The notes: generated from the letters alone by a model not told the origin. A DNA stretch of 9,333 nt from Cyclobacteriaceae bacterium (GCA_029880385.1 JAOUOM010000037.1:1-9333), one strand, 5' to 3'. Positions 1 through 5,193 are shown, numbered from the stretch's first letter. Made by a program: numbers and translations.

Positions 1-1
1 C

Positions 2-910
2 AGCCAGCTTTTTACCCTGCTCCAGCAGAAGAGCGAACAACACAAAGACATCCTCATGCCGGGCTACACCCACATGCAGGTGGCCATGCCCTCATCGTTC
101 GGCCTGTGGTTTGGTGCCTATGCCGAGAGCCTTGTCGACGATCTCATCCTGCTCAAGGCCGCCCACCAGGTGACAGACAAAAACCCCCTTGGCTCAGCCG
201 CCGGGTACGGCTCATCCTTCCCCCTCGACCGGGAGATGACCGCACAGCAAATGGGCTTTTCCACCCTCAACTTCAATGTGGTCTACGCTCAGATGACGCG
301 CGGCAAGACCGAGAAAATCGCCGGTTTTGCCCTGGCCTCCCTGGCGGCCACCCTCGCCAAATACGCCATGGACGTGTGCCTCTATGCCGGGCAGAATTTT
401 GATTTCGTGAAGGTTGACCAGCAGTTCACCACCGGCTCCAGCATCATGCCCCACAAGCACAATCCCGACGGGTTCGAGCTCGTGCGCGGCAAATGCAATC
501 AGCTCCAGGCCCTGCCGTACGAACTCAGCCTCATCCTCACCAACCTGCCCTCCGGCTACCACCGCGAGCTGCAGGTACTAAAGGAACACTACATCCCCGC
601 CATGCAGACCATGAAAGATTGCCTGAAGGTGACGCTGCTCATGACCGAAGGCATGGACGTAAACCCCGACCTCATCCGCGAAGACCGCTACCGGCTCCTC
701 TTCACCGTCGAGGAGGTCAACAAACGCGTACTCGAAGGTGTGCCCTTCCGCGACGCATACCGGCAGGTCGGCGAGAAGCTCAAGACCGGCAGCTACACGC
801 CCGAATACGACATCCGCCACACCCACATCGGCAGCATCGGCAGGCTGGCCAACGACCGCATCAAGGCCCTGTTCGATCAGGAATTCGCCTATTTCCGGGA
901 GCAGGGATAG
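2..910 (+). CDS. argH: argininosuccinate lyase, C-terminal part (5' end outside window)
   Basis: Argininosuccinate lyase splits argininosuccinate into arginine and fumarate, the last step of arginine synthesis, in the cytoplasm. The frame is open from base 2, so the gene starts before the window; 302 residues are visible, about two thirds of the usual 440-460. The superfamily signature GSSIMPHKHNPD lies at about 446-481 and carries the mobile-loop catalytic serine. The PGYTHMQ segment at about 59-79 holds the conserved Thr-His pair of the active site. The ATG at 56 is internal, because homologous sequence (ending in HKDILMPGYTHMQ) continues upstream of it. The C-terminal domain looks complete and ends at a TAG stop. 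Codon use is GC-rich, like the operon at the far end of the window and unlike the middle genes. The aspartase/fumarase superfamily is certain; argH is the best member because of the THMQ and MPHKHNP wording. Confidence 0.95.
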   Translation, partial: SQLFTLLQQKSEQHKDILMPGYTHMQVAMPSSFGLWFGAYAESLVDDLILLKAAHQVTDKNPLGSAAGYGSSFPLDREMTAQQMGFSTLNFNVVYAQMTRGKTEKIAGFALASLAATLAKYAMDVCLYAGQNFDFVKVDQQFTTGSSIMPHKHNPDGFELVRGKCNQLQALPYELSLILTNLPSGYHRELQVLKEHYIPAMQTMKDCLKVTLLMTEGMDVNPDLIREDRYRLLFTVEEVNKRVLEGVPFRDAYRQVGEKLKTGSYTPEYDIRHTHIGSIGRLANDRIKALFDQEFAYFREQG

Positions 911-1091
911 CGATTCAAAAGAAGTAGGAGCGGGAGGGGCTGGCTATTTAGATGCCTCTGTCCCGTGCTCCGCTGTATCTTTCCGTGCTCACCCTGCAGC
1001 CCGCCCCAAACGGAAAGGATGCCGCTCCGACCGGGGCTATTTTACAGGCATTTTGGCCCTTTACTTCAGATTCCGACTAGTGGGCAAAAAA
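911..1091. other. gene-free stretch after argH
   Basis: No convincing gene is seen on either strand. The short open frames here are out of frame with argH or run into the repeats further right and resemble no known protein. No hairpin with a T-run lies directly after the argH stop. The first strong structure is the palindrome at 1092-1124. Confidence 0.5.
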
Positions 1092-1124
1092 AGCTGTTGG
1101 AAAGTTTCAAACTTTCCAACAGCT
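1086..1124 (-). terminator. perfect 33-bp palindrome with T-run on the minus strand
   Basis: The arm at 1092-1107 (agctgttggaaagttt) is perfectly complementary to 1109-1124 around one central base, giving a 16-bp stem, in practice with a slightly larger loop. Seven A's at 1086-1092 become a T-run just 3' of the stem on the minus strand, so the structure fits a rho-independent terminator for leftward transcription. On the plus strand there is no T-run after it, so its use as the argH terminator is less clear. No minus-strand gene lies close by; the nearest leftward operon ends at 2441. It may block antisense transcription into argH, or it may be a dispersed palindromic repeat. Confidence 0.5.
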
Positions 1125-1155
1125 CATGCCCCACCGCCCCCGTTGGTGTTATCTG

Positions 1156-1255
1156 TTGCTGTCGCAAGTCTTCCCGCGAAGGGTGTTGCGATGGAGCGAC
1201 TTTTGACGAACAGATAATTCCTCCCTTCGTTGGATTATCATCCGCTGGTGACCTT
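1156..1255 (+). repeat. structured intergenic repeat, copy A
   Basis: This is the first of three same-direction copies (others at 1401 and 4778). The shared core of about 68 bp runs from ttgctg through cgcaagtcttcccgcgaagg to about 1223. Arms at 1161-1170 (gtcgcaagtc) and 1198-1207 (gacttttgac) are inverted repeats with one mismatch and one G-T pair here. Inside them lies a small ccc-gcgaa-ggg hairpin. The tail tccgctggtg at 1241-1250 matches the right arm of the terminator hairpin in copy B, but the left arm is missing, so this copy looks degraded at its 3' end. No protein is supported across it. Confidence 0.75.
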
Positions 1256-1286
1256 TCCCATAGCTTTCTGACAGCACACTAATGTT

Positions 1287-1313
1287 GTCACCCTGAGGTA
1301 CTCGAAGGGTGAC
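1287..1313. repeat. REP-like hairpin
   Basis: Arms gtcaccct (1287-1294) and agggtgac (1306-1313) are perfectly complementary around an 11-base loop containing gtactcgaa. An alternative pairing of tgaggt (1294-1299) with acctca (1312-1317) is also possible. From memory, the wording strongly resembles the widespread CACCCTGAG...CGAAGGGTG intergenic repeats of many bacteria. A similar clause, ending in catgtcgaag, follows repeat copy C at 4874-4898. Confidence 0.6.
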
Positions 1314-1376
1314 CTCAGTGCATTGATCAGGTTTCGAGAGCCTCAACCTGACAAGTAGTGTTGCATTGTTGATGAC

Positions 1377-1394
1377 GTGCCGTCATGTATTTCT
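1377..1394 (+). repeat. imperfect direct repeat, left copy, flanking repeat copy B
   Basis: Bases 1377-1394 and 1504-1521 match at 16 of 18 positions, the first nine (gtgccgtca) being identical. They bracket repeat copy B. The left copy also shares an atgacg/cgtcat hairpin (1372-1377 with 1381-1386). A duplicated target site is one explanation; chance or an older internal duplication are others. Confidence 0.45.
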
Positions 1395-1400
1395 CCCCCC

Positions 1401-1472
1401 TTGCTGTCGCAAGTCTTCCCGCGAAGGGATTTGGGATGGAGCGACTTGTGACGTACAGACAATTCCTCTCCT
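1401..1472 (+). repeat. structured intergenic repeat, copy B
   Basis: This is the second copy of the element also seen at 1156 and 4778. The inverted arms gtcgcaagtc (1406-1415) and gacttgtgac (1443-1452) pair in all ten positions if one G-U pair is allowed. The interior differs from copies A and C at several bases (attggg-type changes at about 1429-1435), while the arms are kept. The core runs straight into an intrinsic terminator at 1473-1501. Imperfect direct repeats (1377 and 1504) flank this copy. Confidence 0.75.
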
Positions 1473-1501
1473 GGCGCCAGCGTCCGCTGGTGCCCTTTTT
1501 T
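1473..1501 (+). terminator. rho-independent terminator at the 3' end of repeat copy B
   Basis: Left arm ggcgccagcg (1473-1482) and right arm cgctggtgcc (1485-1494) form a ten-pair stem with one G-U pair and a two-base nominal loop, followed by c and six T's (1496-1501). This is a classic intrinsic terminator for rightward transcription. No gene ends just before it, so it belongs to the repeat element. It would stop any transcript coming from argH and isolates the next gene. Confidence 0.65.
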
Positions 1502-1503
1502 AT

Positions 1504-1521
1504 GTGCCGTCAGGCATTTCT
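1504..1521 (+). repeat. imperfect direct repeat, right copy, flanking repeat copy B
   Basis: This is the partner of 1377-1394: 16 of 18 bases match, and the first nine are identical. A short tgcc-gtca-ggca hairpin lies inside it (1505-1516). See the left copy for interpretation. Confidence 0.45.
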
Positions 1522-1546
1522 ACCTTTTAGTAGGTTTCTATTATTT

Positions 1547-1578
1547 TTTGGAAATAACATAAACAACCGTTATCTTGA
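1547..1578 (+). promoter_or_regulatory. possible Bacteroidota-type promoter for the 1644 gene
   Basis: TTTG at 1547-1550 lies 20 bases before TATCTTGA at 1571-1578, close to the Bacteroidota consensus TTTG-N19-TAnnTTTG, although the -7 box matches only partly. Transcription would begin near 1584, giving a leader of about 60 bases before the ATG at 1644. Confidence 0.35.
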
Positions 1579-1587
1579 TCAGGACAA

Positions 1588-1619
1588 GTCTTGGTTGTAG
1601 AAGTGCCAACGACCAAGAC
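1588..1619 (+). promoter_or_regulatory. hairpin in the leader of the 1644 gene
   Basis: gtcttggt (1588-1595) pairs perfectly with accaagac (1612-1619). If the promoter at 1547 is right, this hairpin would sit at the very 5' end of the transcript, where it could stabilise the message. There is no sign of a known riboswitch. It could also be the remains of another dispersed repeat. Confidence 0.3.
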
Positions 1620-1643
1620 CACAATAAATATTGAATTAACTAC

Positions 1644-1976
1644 ATGGGACTACTCCTGGGACTGATCATTCCGACTTTGACAATTTTGATACCTTTGATC
1701 ATCCTTATTTGGATTGGACGAAAGAAGAATAGGATTGAACGGACTGACTTTGGACTTGCAATTCTAGGATGCTTTCTGGTCGGCCTGATTGTTCCCATTG
1801 TAGCGACATTTCTTTCTGCTCGTGGGCTTGCCTACAAATTCGAGCCAGACGACCCAAAATGTGTGACAGGAGCAGGGGTTTTTATCTTCTTTGGATACCT
1901 GATAAACTTAATTGGAATCCCCGTTGCAGGGATAGCCTTATTTCCTCCAAAACAGTCGATTAAGAAATTGGAGTAA
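1644..1976 (+). CDS. small three-helix membrane protein of unknown function
   Basis: This 110-aa protein is not one I recognise. It is strongly hydrophobic, with three likely membrane helices at residues 3-24, 37-58 and 77-99. A basic loop (RKKNRIER) after helix 1 suggests that loop is cytoplasmic. A loop of about 18 residues with two acidic residues and one Cys (FEPDDPKC) precedes helix 3, and the tail is short and basic. No catalytic motif is seen. It is preceded by a promoter-like pair and a leader hairpin, and followed at once by a double hairpin, so it looks like a single-gene unit. Its base use is AT-richer than argH or the 5194 operon. Hydrophobic periodicity and an unbroken frame support a real gene; the function is open. 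Confidence 0.65.
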   Translation: MGLLLGLIIPTLTILIPLIILIWIGRKKNRIERTDFGLAILGCFLVGLIVPIVATFLSARGLAYKFEPDDPKCVTGAGVFIFFGYLINLIGIPVAGIALFPPKQSIKKLE

Positions 1977-1993
1977 GGTCAAAACGAACCCCC

Positions 1994-2048
1994 CCTGGCG
2001 CCAGCGTCCCTTTGCTGTCCCCAAAGCTGGCGCACGCGTTTCGCGTGT
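1994..2048 (+). repeat. tandem hairpins after the 1644 gene (related repeat D)
   Basis: The first hairpin pairs gcgccagc (1998-2005) with gctggcgc (2026-2033), with an inner tttg/caaa stem (2011-2014 with 2022-2025). The second pairs cacgcg (2033-2038) with cgcgtg (2042-2047) around ttt. The clause cctggcgccagcgtcc at 1994-2009 is identical to 1470-1485 in copy B, so this is a partial relative of the repeat family. It begins 18 bases after the stop codon and may end transcription or protect the 3' end, but it has no T-run. Confidence 0.5.
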
Positions 2049-2440
2049 GTCCTCCTCGAACAGCTCGATTTTATTACAGGGGGATGACAAAAGCTACCAG
2101 TTGCAAACTGGCGGTAGCAGAGCCTGATACGTACATGGGAATAGCCGAAAAGCCAACCGGTAACAGCAGAAAAGGCCTTTCGTTTTCCGGCCTTTGCAAA
2201 AAAAATCATAAGAATCGGTGAGTGCGTAAATATCGCCAGACTGGGACTGGTGGGTGGAGTTGATCAGCAACCGACAGGCAATTCCGACACTTTCATTGAC
2301 GTAATAATTGTTTTGTTTTTGTCCTTTTCATATACTTTCATAAAAACGACGATGAGCGAAGGGGCTTTTTCCATAATCGACTTGTGCTAGTCGGTTTGAA
2401 AGGCTCCAGGTTCCTGATCCAGCGTTCGGACATTCGCTAT
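2049..2440. other. gene-free stretch between convergent genes
   Basis: No convincing gene. A 69-residue frame at 2012-2221 runs through the hairpins and has no recognisable or protein-like character. Small structures are visible: cagtt-gca-aactg near 2098 and the aaaggcc/ggccttt hairpin at 2171-2195. From about 2285 to 2340 the sequence is T-rich, with no clear promoter. Transcripts from both sides converge here. Confidence 0.5.
2171..2195. terminator. weak terminator-like hairpin between convergent genes
   Basis: aaaggcc (2171-2177) pairs with ggccttt (2189-2195) around an 11-base loop. On the plus strand the stem ends in three T's, then gc and a run of A's; on the minus strand it is followed by a further T, then ctg. 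The T-runs are short, so this is a weak candidate for a two-way terminator. Confidence 0.3.
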
Positions 2441-3397
2441 TCATAATTTTCTTTTTTTCCATTCTTCGGGAGTCATGAGCATGGGTGAACTAAACGAGAG
2501 TAGGACAGAAAATCGGATAGAGTTGAAGTCGAAATCTTTCCAGCCTTTTTCATACAGGATTTTGTAACGAACCGGCTTGGATTTACGGGCAATCAAGGTG
2601 AGTCGGCTGACAATGGGACGATCACCCTGATCGAAATACCCACGCATACCTCCGGTATTGACATCCAGGCTGAAATTCGGAAAGAGCCAGGTGCTACCCA
2701 CACCATAGGTGAGGGCATCATTCTGGTATAACGTCCTGTGAAAGGTCTGCCATGAGTAAAAACCCATCATACCGTAGGGCCGCCATGCCGAAAGTTTGCC
2801 TTTTCCATGGAGTGTTTTACTAAAGGATAAATCAAAAAAATAGCCAGGCGTTTCCGTGAAACGGGCTCCATCCAGATCCGTACCACTTGCTGTTTTGGTA
2901 TTAATTGAAAGCAGAACGTCCGGCAGTCGTGGCTGATCATCCAGGATTTGAATATACGTGCTCAGGTAAAAATCCCCGCCGCTTACACCCCGGCCGTCAT
3001 GATCCATGGATTTTCTTAAATCCCGAAGCACGGTGTCGGTCTGAAACAATTCGAGCGGAACAATGTATGAACCCACCGCGATATTCTTGCCAATCGGCAC
3101 ATACAATTCATTGTACATGTTGAGCGTCGTTTCGTGCGGATTGAAGTAGCCCTGAATGCCAAATTCGTACTCGATATTCTCGTGCACCCGGCCGTCCTTT
3201 ACGTAGGGGACAGGTAGAGCATTTGGTCCAAGTCTGCCTGTGGAAATGGTCATGTAATGGTACCACGGCGTGACGCCATCCCAGTTGTGCTTATCAATCC
3301 ACCAGGCAGGCGGAATACGGCGCTGGGCTTGAAGGGAAATCGAATGATGACATATCAGGATAACAGCAATCCTGAAAATCCAGTGTTTTCCAATCAT
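2441..3397 (-). CDS. exported, probably outer-membrane beta-barrel protein of unknown function
   Basis: This 318-aa protein has an N-terminal signal peptide (hydrophobic residues 8-22, likely cut after LQA at about 24). The mature part is rich in alternating aromatic and polar stretches with Gly/Asn turns, such as FYLSTYIQIL, YFFDLSFSKTL and IRFSVLLSF, typical of outer-membrane beta strands. An N-terminal segment rich in Trp and Tyr (PAWWIDKHNWDG, TPWYHYMT) is distinctive. No catalytic motif is evident. It ends with a polar tail after the last strand, not with the C-terminal aromatic residue of many barrels. The ATG overlaps the stop of the upstream lipoprotein gene by 4 bases (ATGA), so the two are probably translated together. 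The exact family is unknown; I infer an outer-membrane or surface role from the signal and strand pattern only. Confidence 0.8.
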   Translation of the reverse strand: MIGKHWIFRIAVILICHHSISLQAQRRIPPAWWIDKHNWDGVTPWYHYMTISTGRLGPNALPVPYVKDGRVHENIEYEFGIQGYFNPHETTLNMYNELYVPIGKNIAVGSYIVPLELFQTDTVLRDLRKSMDHDGRGVSGGDFYLSTYIQILDDQPRLPDVLLSINTKTASGTDLDGARFTETPGYFFDLSFSKTLHGKGKLSAWRPYGMMGFYSWQTFHRTLYQNDALTYGVGSTWLFPNFSLDVNTGGMRGYFDQGDRPIVSRLTLIARKSKPVRYKILYEKGWKDFDFNSIRFSVLLSFSSPMLMTPEEWKKRKL

Positions 3398-3720
3398 ACG
3401 AGACCCAGGATATCAGCGCCTTGTTCAAAAACAATATCCACCGGAATGACCGTTTGGGCGATTCGATCCAGGTCACTCTGAAGTTCAGGTTTGATAATGC
3501 CATTTTCCGCAACCAGGTTAGCTACACGGTCATAGTCACCATTGCCCTGTAGGGTTAAAATCAGCTCCGATAGGTCATTCATGGCTTCGGTCATTTTATC
3601 AAAATTGACATGGTACCGACCGGTTTCGGTTTCTTTGGTCATATGCGCAGGGTAGAAATTCGATTTGCATCGGCTGAACAGGAGTAATGCAAACACTATA
3701 GTCAGGATTCTGGCTGTCAT
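3394..3720 (-). CDS. small lipoprotein, possibly an internally deleted metallopeptidase
   Basis: This 108-aa protein starts at the ATG at 3720; the longer frame back to 3756 begins with TTG and would start in the promoter. It opens with a lipoprotein signal (hydrophobic residues 4-15, lipobox LFSRC, Cys18). After a short linker comes a soluble segment (from GRYHVNF to the end) with the wording ELILTLQGNGDYD, ELQSDLDRI and IPVDIVFEQG. From memory, this segment resembles the extreme C-terminus of long Bacteroidota peptidase-M49-like (dipeptidyl-peptidase III-like) proteins, many of which also start with a lipoprotein signal. If so, the whole catalytic middle, including the zinc site, is missing. 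No HExxGH motif is present here. Its stop overlaps the start of the 318-aa gene by 4 bases. It may be a real small lipoprotein or a deletion remnant. Confidence 0.7.
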   Translation of the reverse strand: MTARILTIVFALLLFSRCKSNFYPAHMTKETETGRYHVNFDKMTEAMNDLSELILTLQGNGDYDRVANLVAENGIIKPELQSDLDRIAQTVIPVDIVFEQGADILGLV

Positions 3721-3758
3721 GAGTTCAGATTTTGATTTGGTGATAAAATTACCCAATC

Positions 3759-3789
3759 CAAGGTTACAGATTCGTTAGGAATGGAAAAA
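3759..3789 (-). promoter_or_regulatory. probable promoter of the leftward lipoprotein operon
   Basis: Read on the minus strand, TTTT (3789-3786) is followed after 19 bases by TAACCTTG (3766-3759), one base off the TAnnTTTG -7 box. Transcription would begin near 3753, about 32 bases before the ATG at 3720. This agrees with that start and argues against the TTG at 3756. Confidence 0.4.
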
Positions 3790-3955
3790 AGGGGAAGAAA
3801 CAGACCTGAATTATGAGCAAACATCCTTATACACAAAAATGAATTCAGATAAAGGAATGATGATTTGGGAGTGGATAGTGCACTTCTTTGGTCTAAAACC
3901 CTCGTTTGATGTTCTTGATTTCTAAGAGAGCTGAAATTACATTTTTGGATAGAAA
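3790..3955. other. upstream region of the leftward operon, no gene seen
   Basis: AT-rich and without a convincing frame. The 80-residue minus-strand frame at 3717-3959 overlaps the lipoprotein start and promoter and has no protein-like pattern. No clear operator repeats are seen. Confidence 0.4.
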
Positions 3956-4051
3956 TCACCTAACCCTAGGTCCCAGTTCCACAACATACATATTGTAGAT
4001 TTCACCTTTTTCAAAGGCAACCAACCAGCAGTGGGTGTTTTCACCAACTGC
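3956..4051 (-). pseudogene. possible C-terminal remnant of a lost gene
   Basis: On the minus strand an open frame ends at TGA (3958-3956) and encodes a protein-like tail containing THCWLVAFEKGEIYNMYVVE and ending ELGPRVR. The pattern of alternating hydrophobic and charged residues looks like real beta-rich coding sequence. Upstream of about 4051 the frame stays open, but the residues lose this character exactly where the 4051-4150 inverted-repeat region begins. No start codon or plausible N-terminus is present. I read it tentatively as the 3' end of a gene truncated at that junction; the family is unknown. Chance is possible for so short a piece. Confidence 0.3.
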
Positions 4052-4060
4052 GTTATGACG

Positions 4061-4091
4061 TTGGTTATAAGGTAACGATGGGCTATATTTG
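4061..4091 (+). promoter_or_regulatory. Bacteroidota-type promoter for the 4163 gene
   Basis: TATATTTG at 4084-4091 matches the TAnnTTTG -7 box exactly. TTGG at 4061-4064, one base off TTTG, sits exactly 19 bases upstream. Transcription would begin near 4097 and give a leader of about 65 bases that contains the inverted repeat at 4106-4150. Confidence 0.5.
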
Positions 4092-4105
4092 AATAACGGA
4101 TAACA

Positions 4106-4150
4106 TGCCGACGGTTAGTCGCATAGTGCGTGGTACATTACTGTCAGGCA
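4106..4150 (+). repeat. imperfect inverted repeat in the leader of the 4163 gene
   Basis: tgccgac (4106-4112) pairs with gtcaggca (4143-4150) with one bulged base, and cgca-tag-tgcg forms a central hairpin (4120-4130). Just upstream, cgttat (4051-4056) is complementary to ataacg (4093-4098). The bulged inverted repeat directly before a lone hypothetical gene loosely recalls an integron recombination site, but canonical core sites are not evident and no integrase is in the window. It could equally be a leader RNA structure. Confidence 0.35.
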
Positions 4151-4162
4151 TAATATCGCGTG

Positions 4163-4768
4163 ATGAAGATTAAACTGATCATAGCAATTCTTCTTGTCTT
4201 CTGCTTCTTCGGGACAGCTTCTGCGCAAGAAGCAAATTCTGACTGGAGAGCGGAAACTCAATCAATCCTTGAACTGCTATCAACTGAGGGAATTATTGAA
4301 AAGGCCATTGCAAACTTCGGTTTCCGCATAACTTCTTACCAATTTGACGGAGATTACTCAAGGGAACGAGTGTTTCCTAACGCCTCACCTAACACACTAA
4401 TTTGCATAGTTCCCATAACATTTGAACGGTCAATTCATTCTGCGCTCCTAACTATTGATGAAGTCTATGATTCTGTATATTATCAAAATCAACTCGCTGA
4501 ACAAGGTGGAATAGTCTGGACGGATCATGATTTTAGCTTTACAGGAAAGCATAGATTTATTAAATCAGGATTTGCTAGCATATTTTACGCTGAAACAGGA
4601 AGATTGTCAACTCCATTATTCAACAGGGATATGAACGTTGCAACAATAACATATGGAACAACCAGCAGAAGTTCTGTCATCAAAAAATCCAAAACGGTTT
4701 ATATTCTTAAAAAGGTCGACAGTCAATGGCAAATCGAAGAAACTATACCTTCAGTTACTAATTGGTAA
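4163..4768 (+). CDS. secreted protein of unknown function
   Basis: This 201-aa protein starts at the ATG at 4163; a GTG directly before it is in frame but less likely. Residues 1-21 form a clear signal peptide (MKIK, a hydrophobic stretch, cut after TASA before Gln22), so it is exported to the periplasm or outer-membrane space. No lipobox is present. The mature part of about 180 residues is mixed alpha/beta, with an N-terminal helical part (ILELLSTEGIIEKAI) and later beta strands, ending YILKKVDSQWQIEETIPS. That ending is a style seen in NTF2-like and similar small folds, but I do not claim membership. No metal or catalytic motif stands out. It has its own promoter at 4061 and is followed after 8 bases by repeat copy C. 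Base use is AT-rich compared with argH and the 5194 operon, which suggests separate acquisition. Confidence 0.75.
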   Translation: MKIKLIIAILLVFCFFGTASAQEANSDWRAETQSILELLSTEGIIEKAIANFGFRITSYQFDGDYSRERVFPNASPNTLICIVPITFERSIHSALLTIDEVYDSVYYQNQLAEQGGIVWTDHDFSFTGKHRFIKSGFASIFYAETGRLSTPLFNRDMNVATITYGTTSRSSVIKKSKTVYILKKVDSQWQIEETIPSVTNW

Positions 4769-4776
4769 CTATCCCC

Positions 4777-4845
4777 TTTGCTGGCGCAAGTCTTCCCGCG
4801 AAGGGCGTTGCGATGGAGCGACTTGTGACGAGCAGATAATTCTCC
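4777..4845 (+). repeat. structured intergenic repeat, copy C
   Basis: This is the third same-direction copy of the element at 1156 and 1401. The core ctttgctggcgcaagtcttc continues to ttctcccc. Arms 4783-4792 (ggcgcaagtc) and 4820-4829 (gacttgtgac) pair except at one position. The sequence after the core (cttcggttggttatcat) also matches copy A, so A and C share a longer 3' part, whereas B carries the terminator. It starts 8 bases after the stop of the secreted-protein gene. Short frames across it are not genes. Confidence 0.75.
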
Positions 4846-4872
4846 CCTTCGGTTGGTTATCATCAAGCTGTC

Positions 4873-4896
4873 CGACATGTTCCGAAGGGCATGTCG
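4873..4896. repeat. hairpin following repeat copy C
   Basis: cgacatg (4873-4879) pairs perfectly with catgtcg (4890-4896) around the loop ttccgaaggg. There is no T-run. It occupies the same place relative to the repeat core as the REP-like hairpin at 1287 does to copy A, although the spacing differs. Confidence 0.45.
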
Positions 4897-5193
4897 AAGA
4901 GCAGGTGGCGAAATAACTTCCAAAGCGTACGCCGGTAAAGAGCCCTTGAGCCTGCTAACTAGCCCCGGGCGTGGGCAGCACGCAGGCCATCGCGCGGAGC
5001 ACGGGCGTACAGCTACCAAAGGGCCAGCCCCGTCTGCTCCGGCTCGTGGGTAGTGCCTGCACCTCACTGGGCCTGTCATCCTTTTATCTTGCCACCGGAC
5101 ACCATTGCCATCGGACAAACGGGATTTAGCTGTAACTTAATGGCGGTGACACGCCTGTCGGGCACCAAAAATCATGGACCAAAATGCTACCTT
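4897..5193. other. intergenic stretch before the oxidoreductase operon
   Basis: No gene is supported. The frame that ends at 6546 is open back to 5053, but residues before 5194 (CHPFILPPDTIAIG and so on) look random and would bury the Tat leader. A 131-residue minus-strand frame crosses the repeat and is not protein-like. The operon promoter must lie here; the best piece is TATCTTG at 5085-5091, but it lacks a TTTG partner at the right distance, so I do not call it. Confidence 0.5.

Noticed and set aside
212..826. Long antisense frames inside argH
   Set aside because: Open antisense frames are expected in GC-rich genes; argH is certain on the plus strand.
965..1346. Small frames across repeat copy A (both strands)
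   Set aside because: They translate the repeat itself (RKSSREG-like wording recurs at copy C), which points to noncoding repeats and not protein conservation.
2012..2221. 69-residue plus-strand and 76-residue minus-strand frames
   Set aside because: They run through hairpins and overlap each other; residue patterns look random and there is no promoter.
3721..3756. Start of the small lipoprotein at 3756
   Set aside because: That codon is TTG, it precedes the signal peptide by 12 polar residues, and the predicted transcript start lies near 3753.
1377..4170. A true integron cassette array
   Set aside because: No integrase, no consistent core sites and mixed gene orientation; only a weak hint at 4051-4150 is kept as a finding.
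1156..4845. CRISPR array
   Set aside because: Only three copies, irregularly spaced, with genes between them; the units are too long and lack equal spacers.
4653..5118. Frames across repeat copy C, including a 131-residue minus-strand frame
   Set aside because: They cover the noncoding repeat and part of the secreted-protein gene, with no protein-like pattern.
5053..5193. Longer N-terminus for the first oxidoreductase
   Set aside because: It would add 47 random-looking residues ahead of a clear twin-arginine leader; the ATG at 5194 is the better start.
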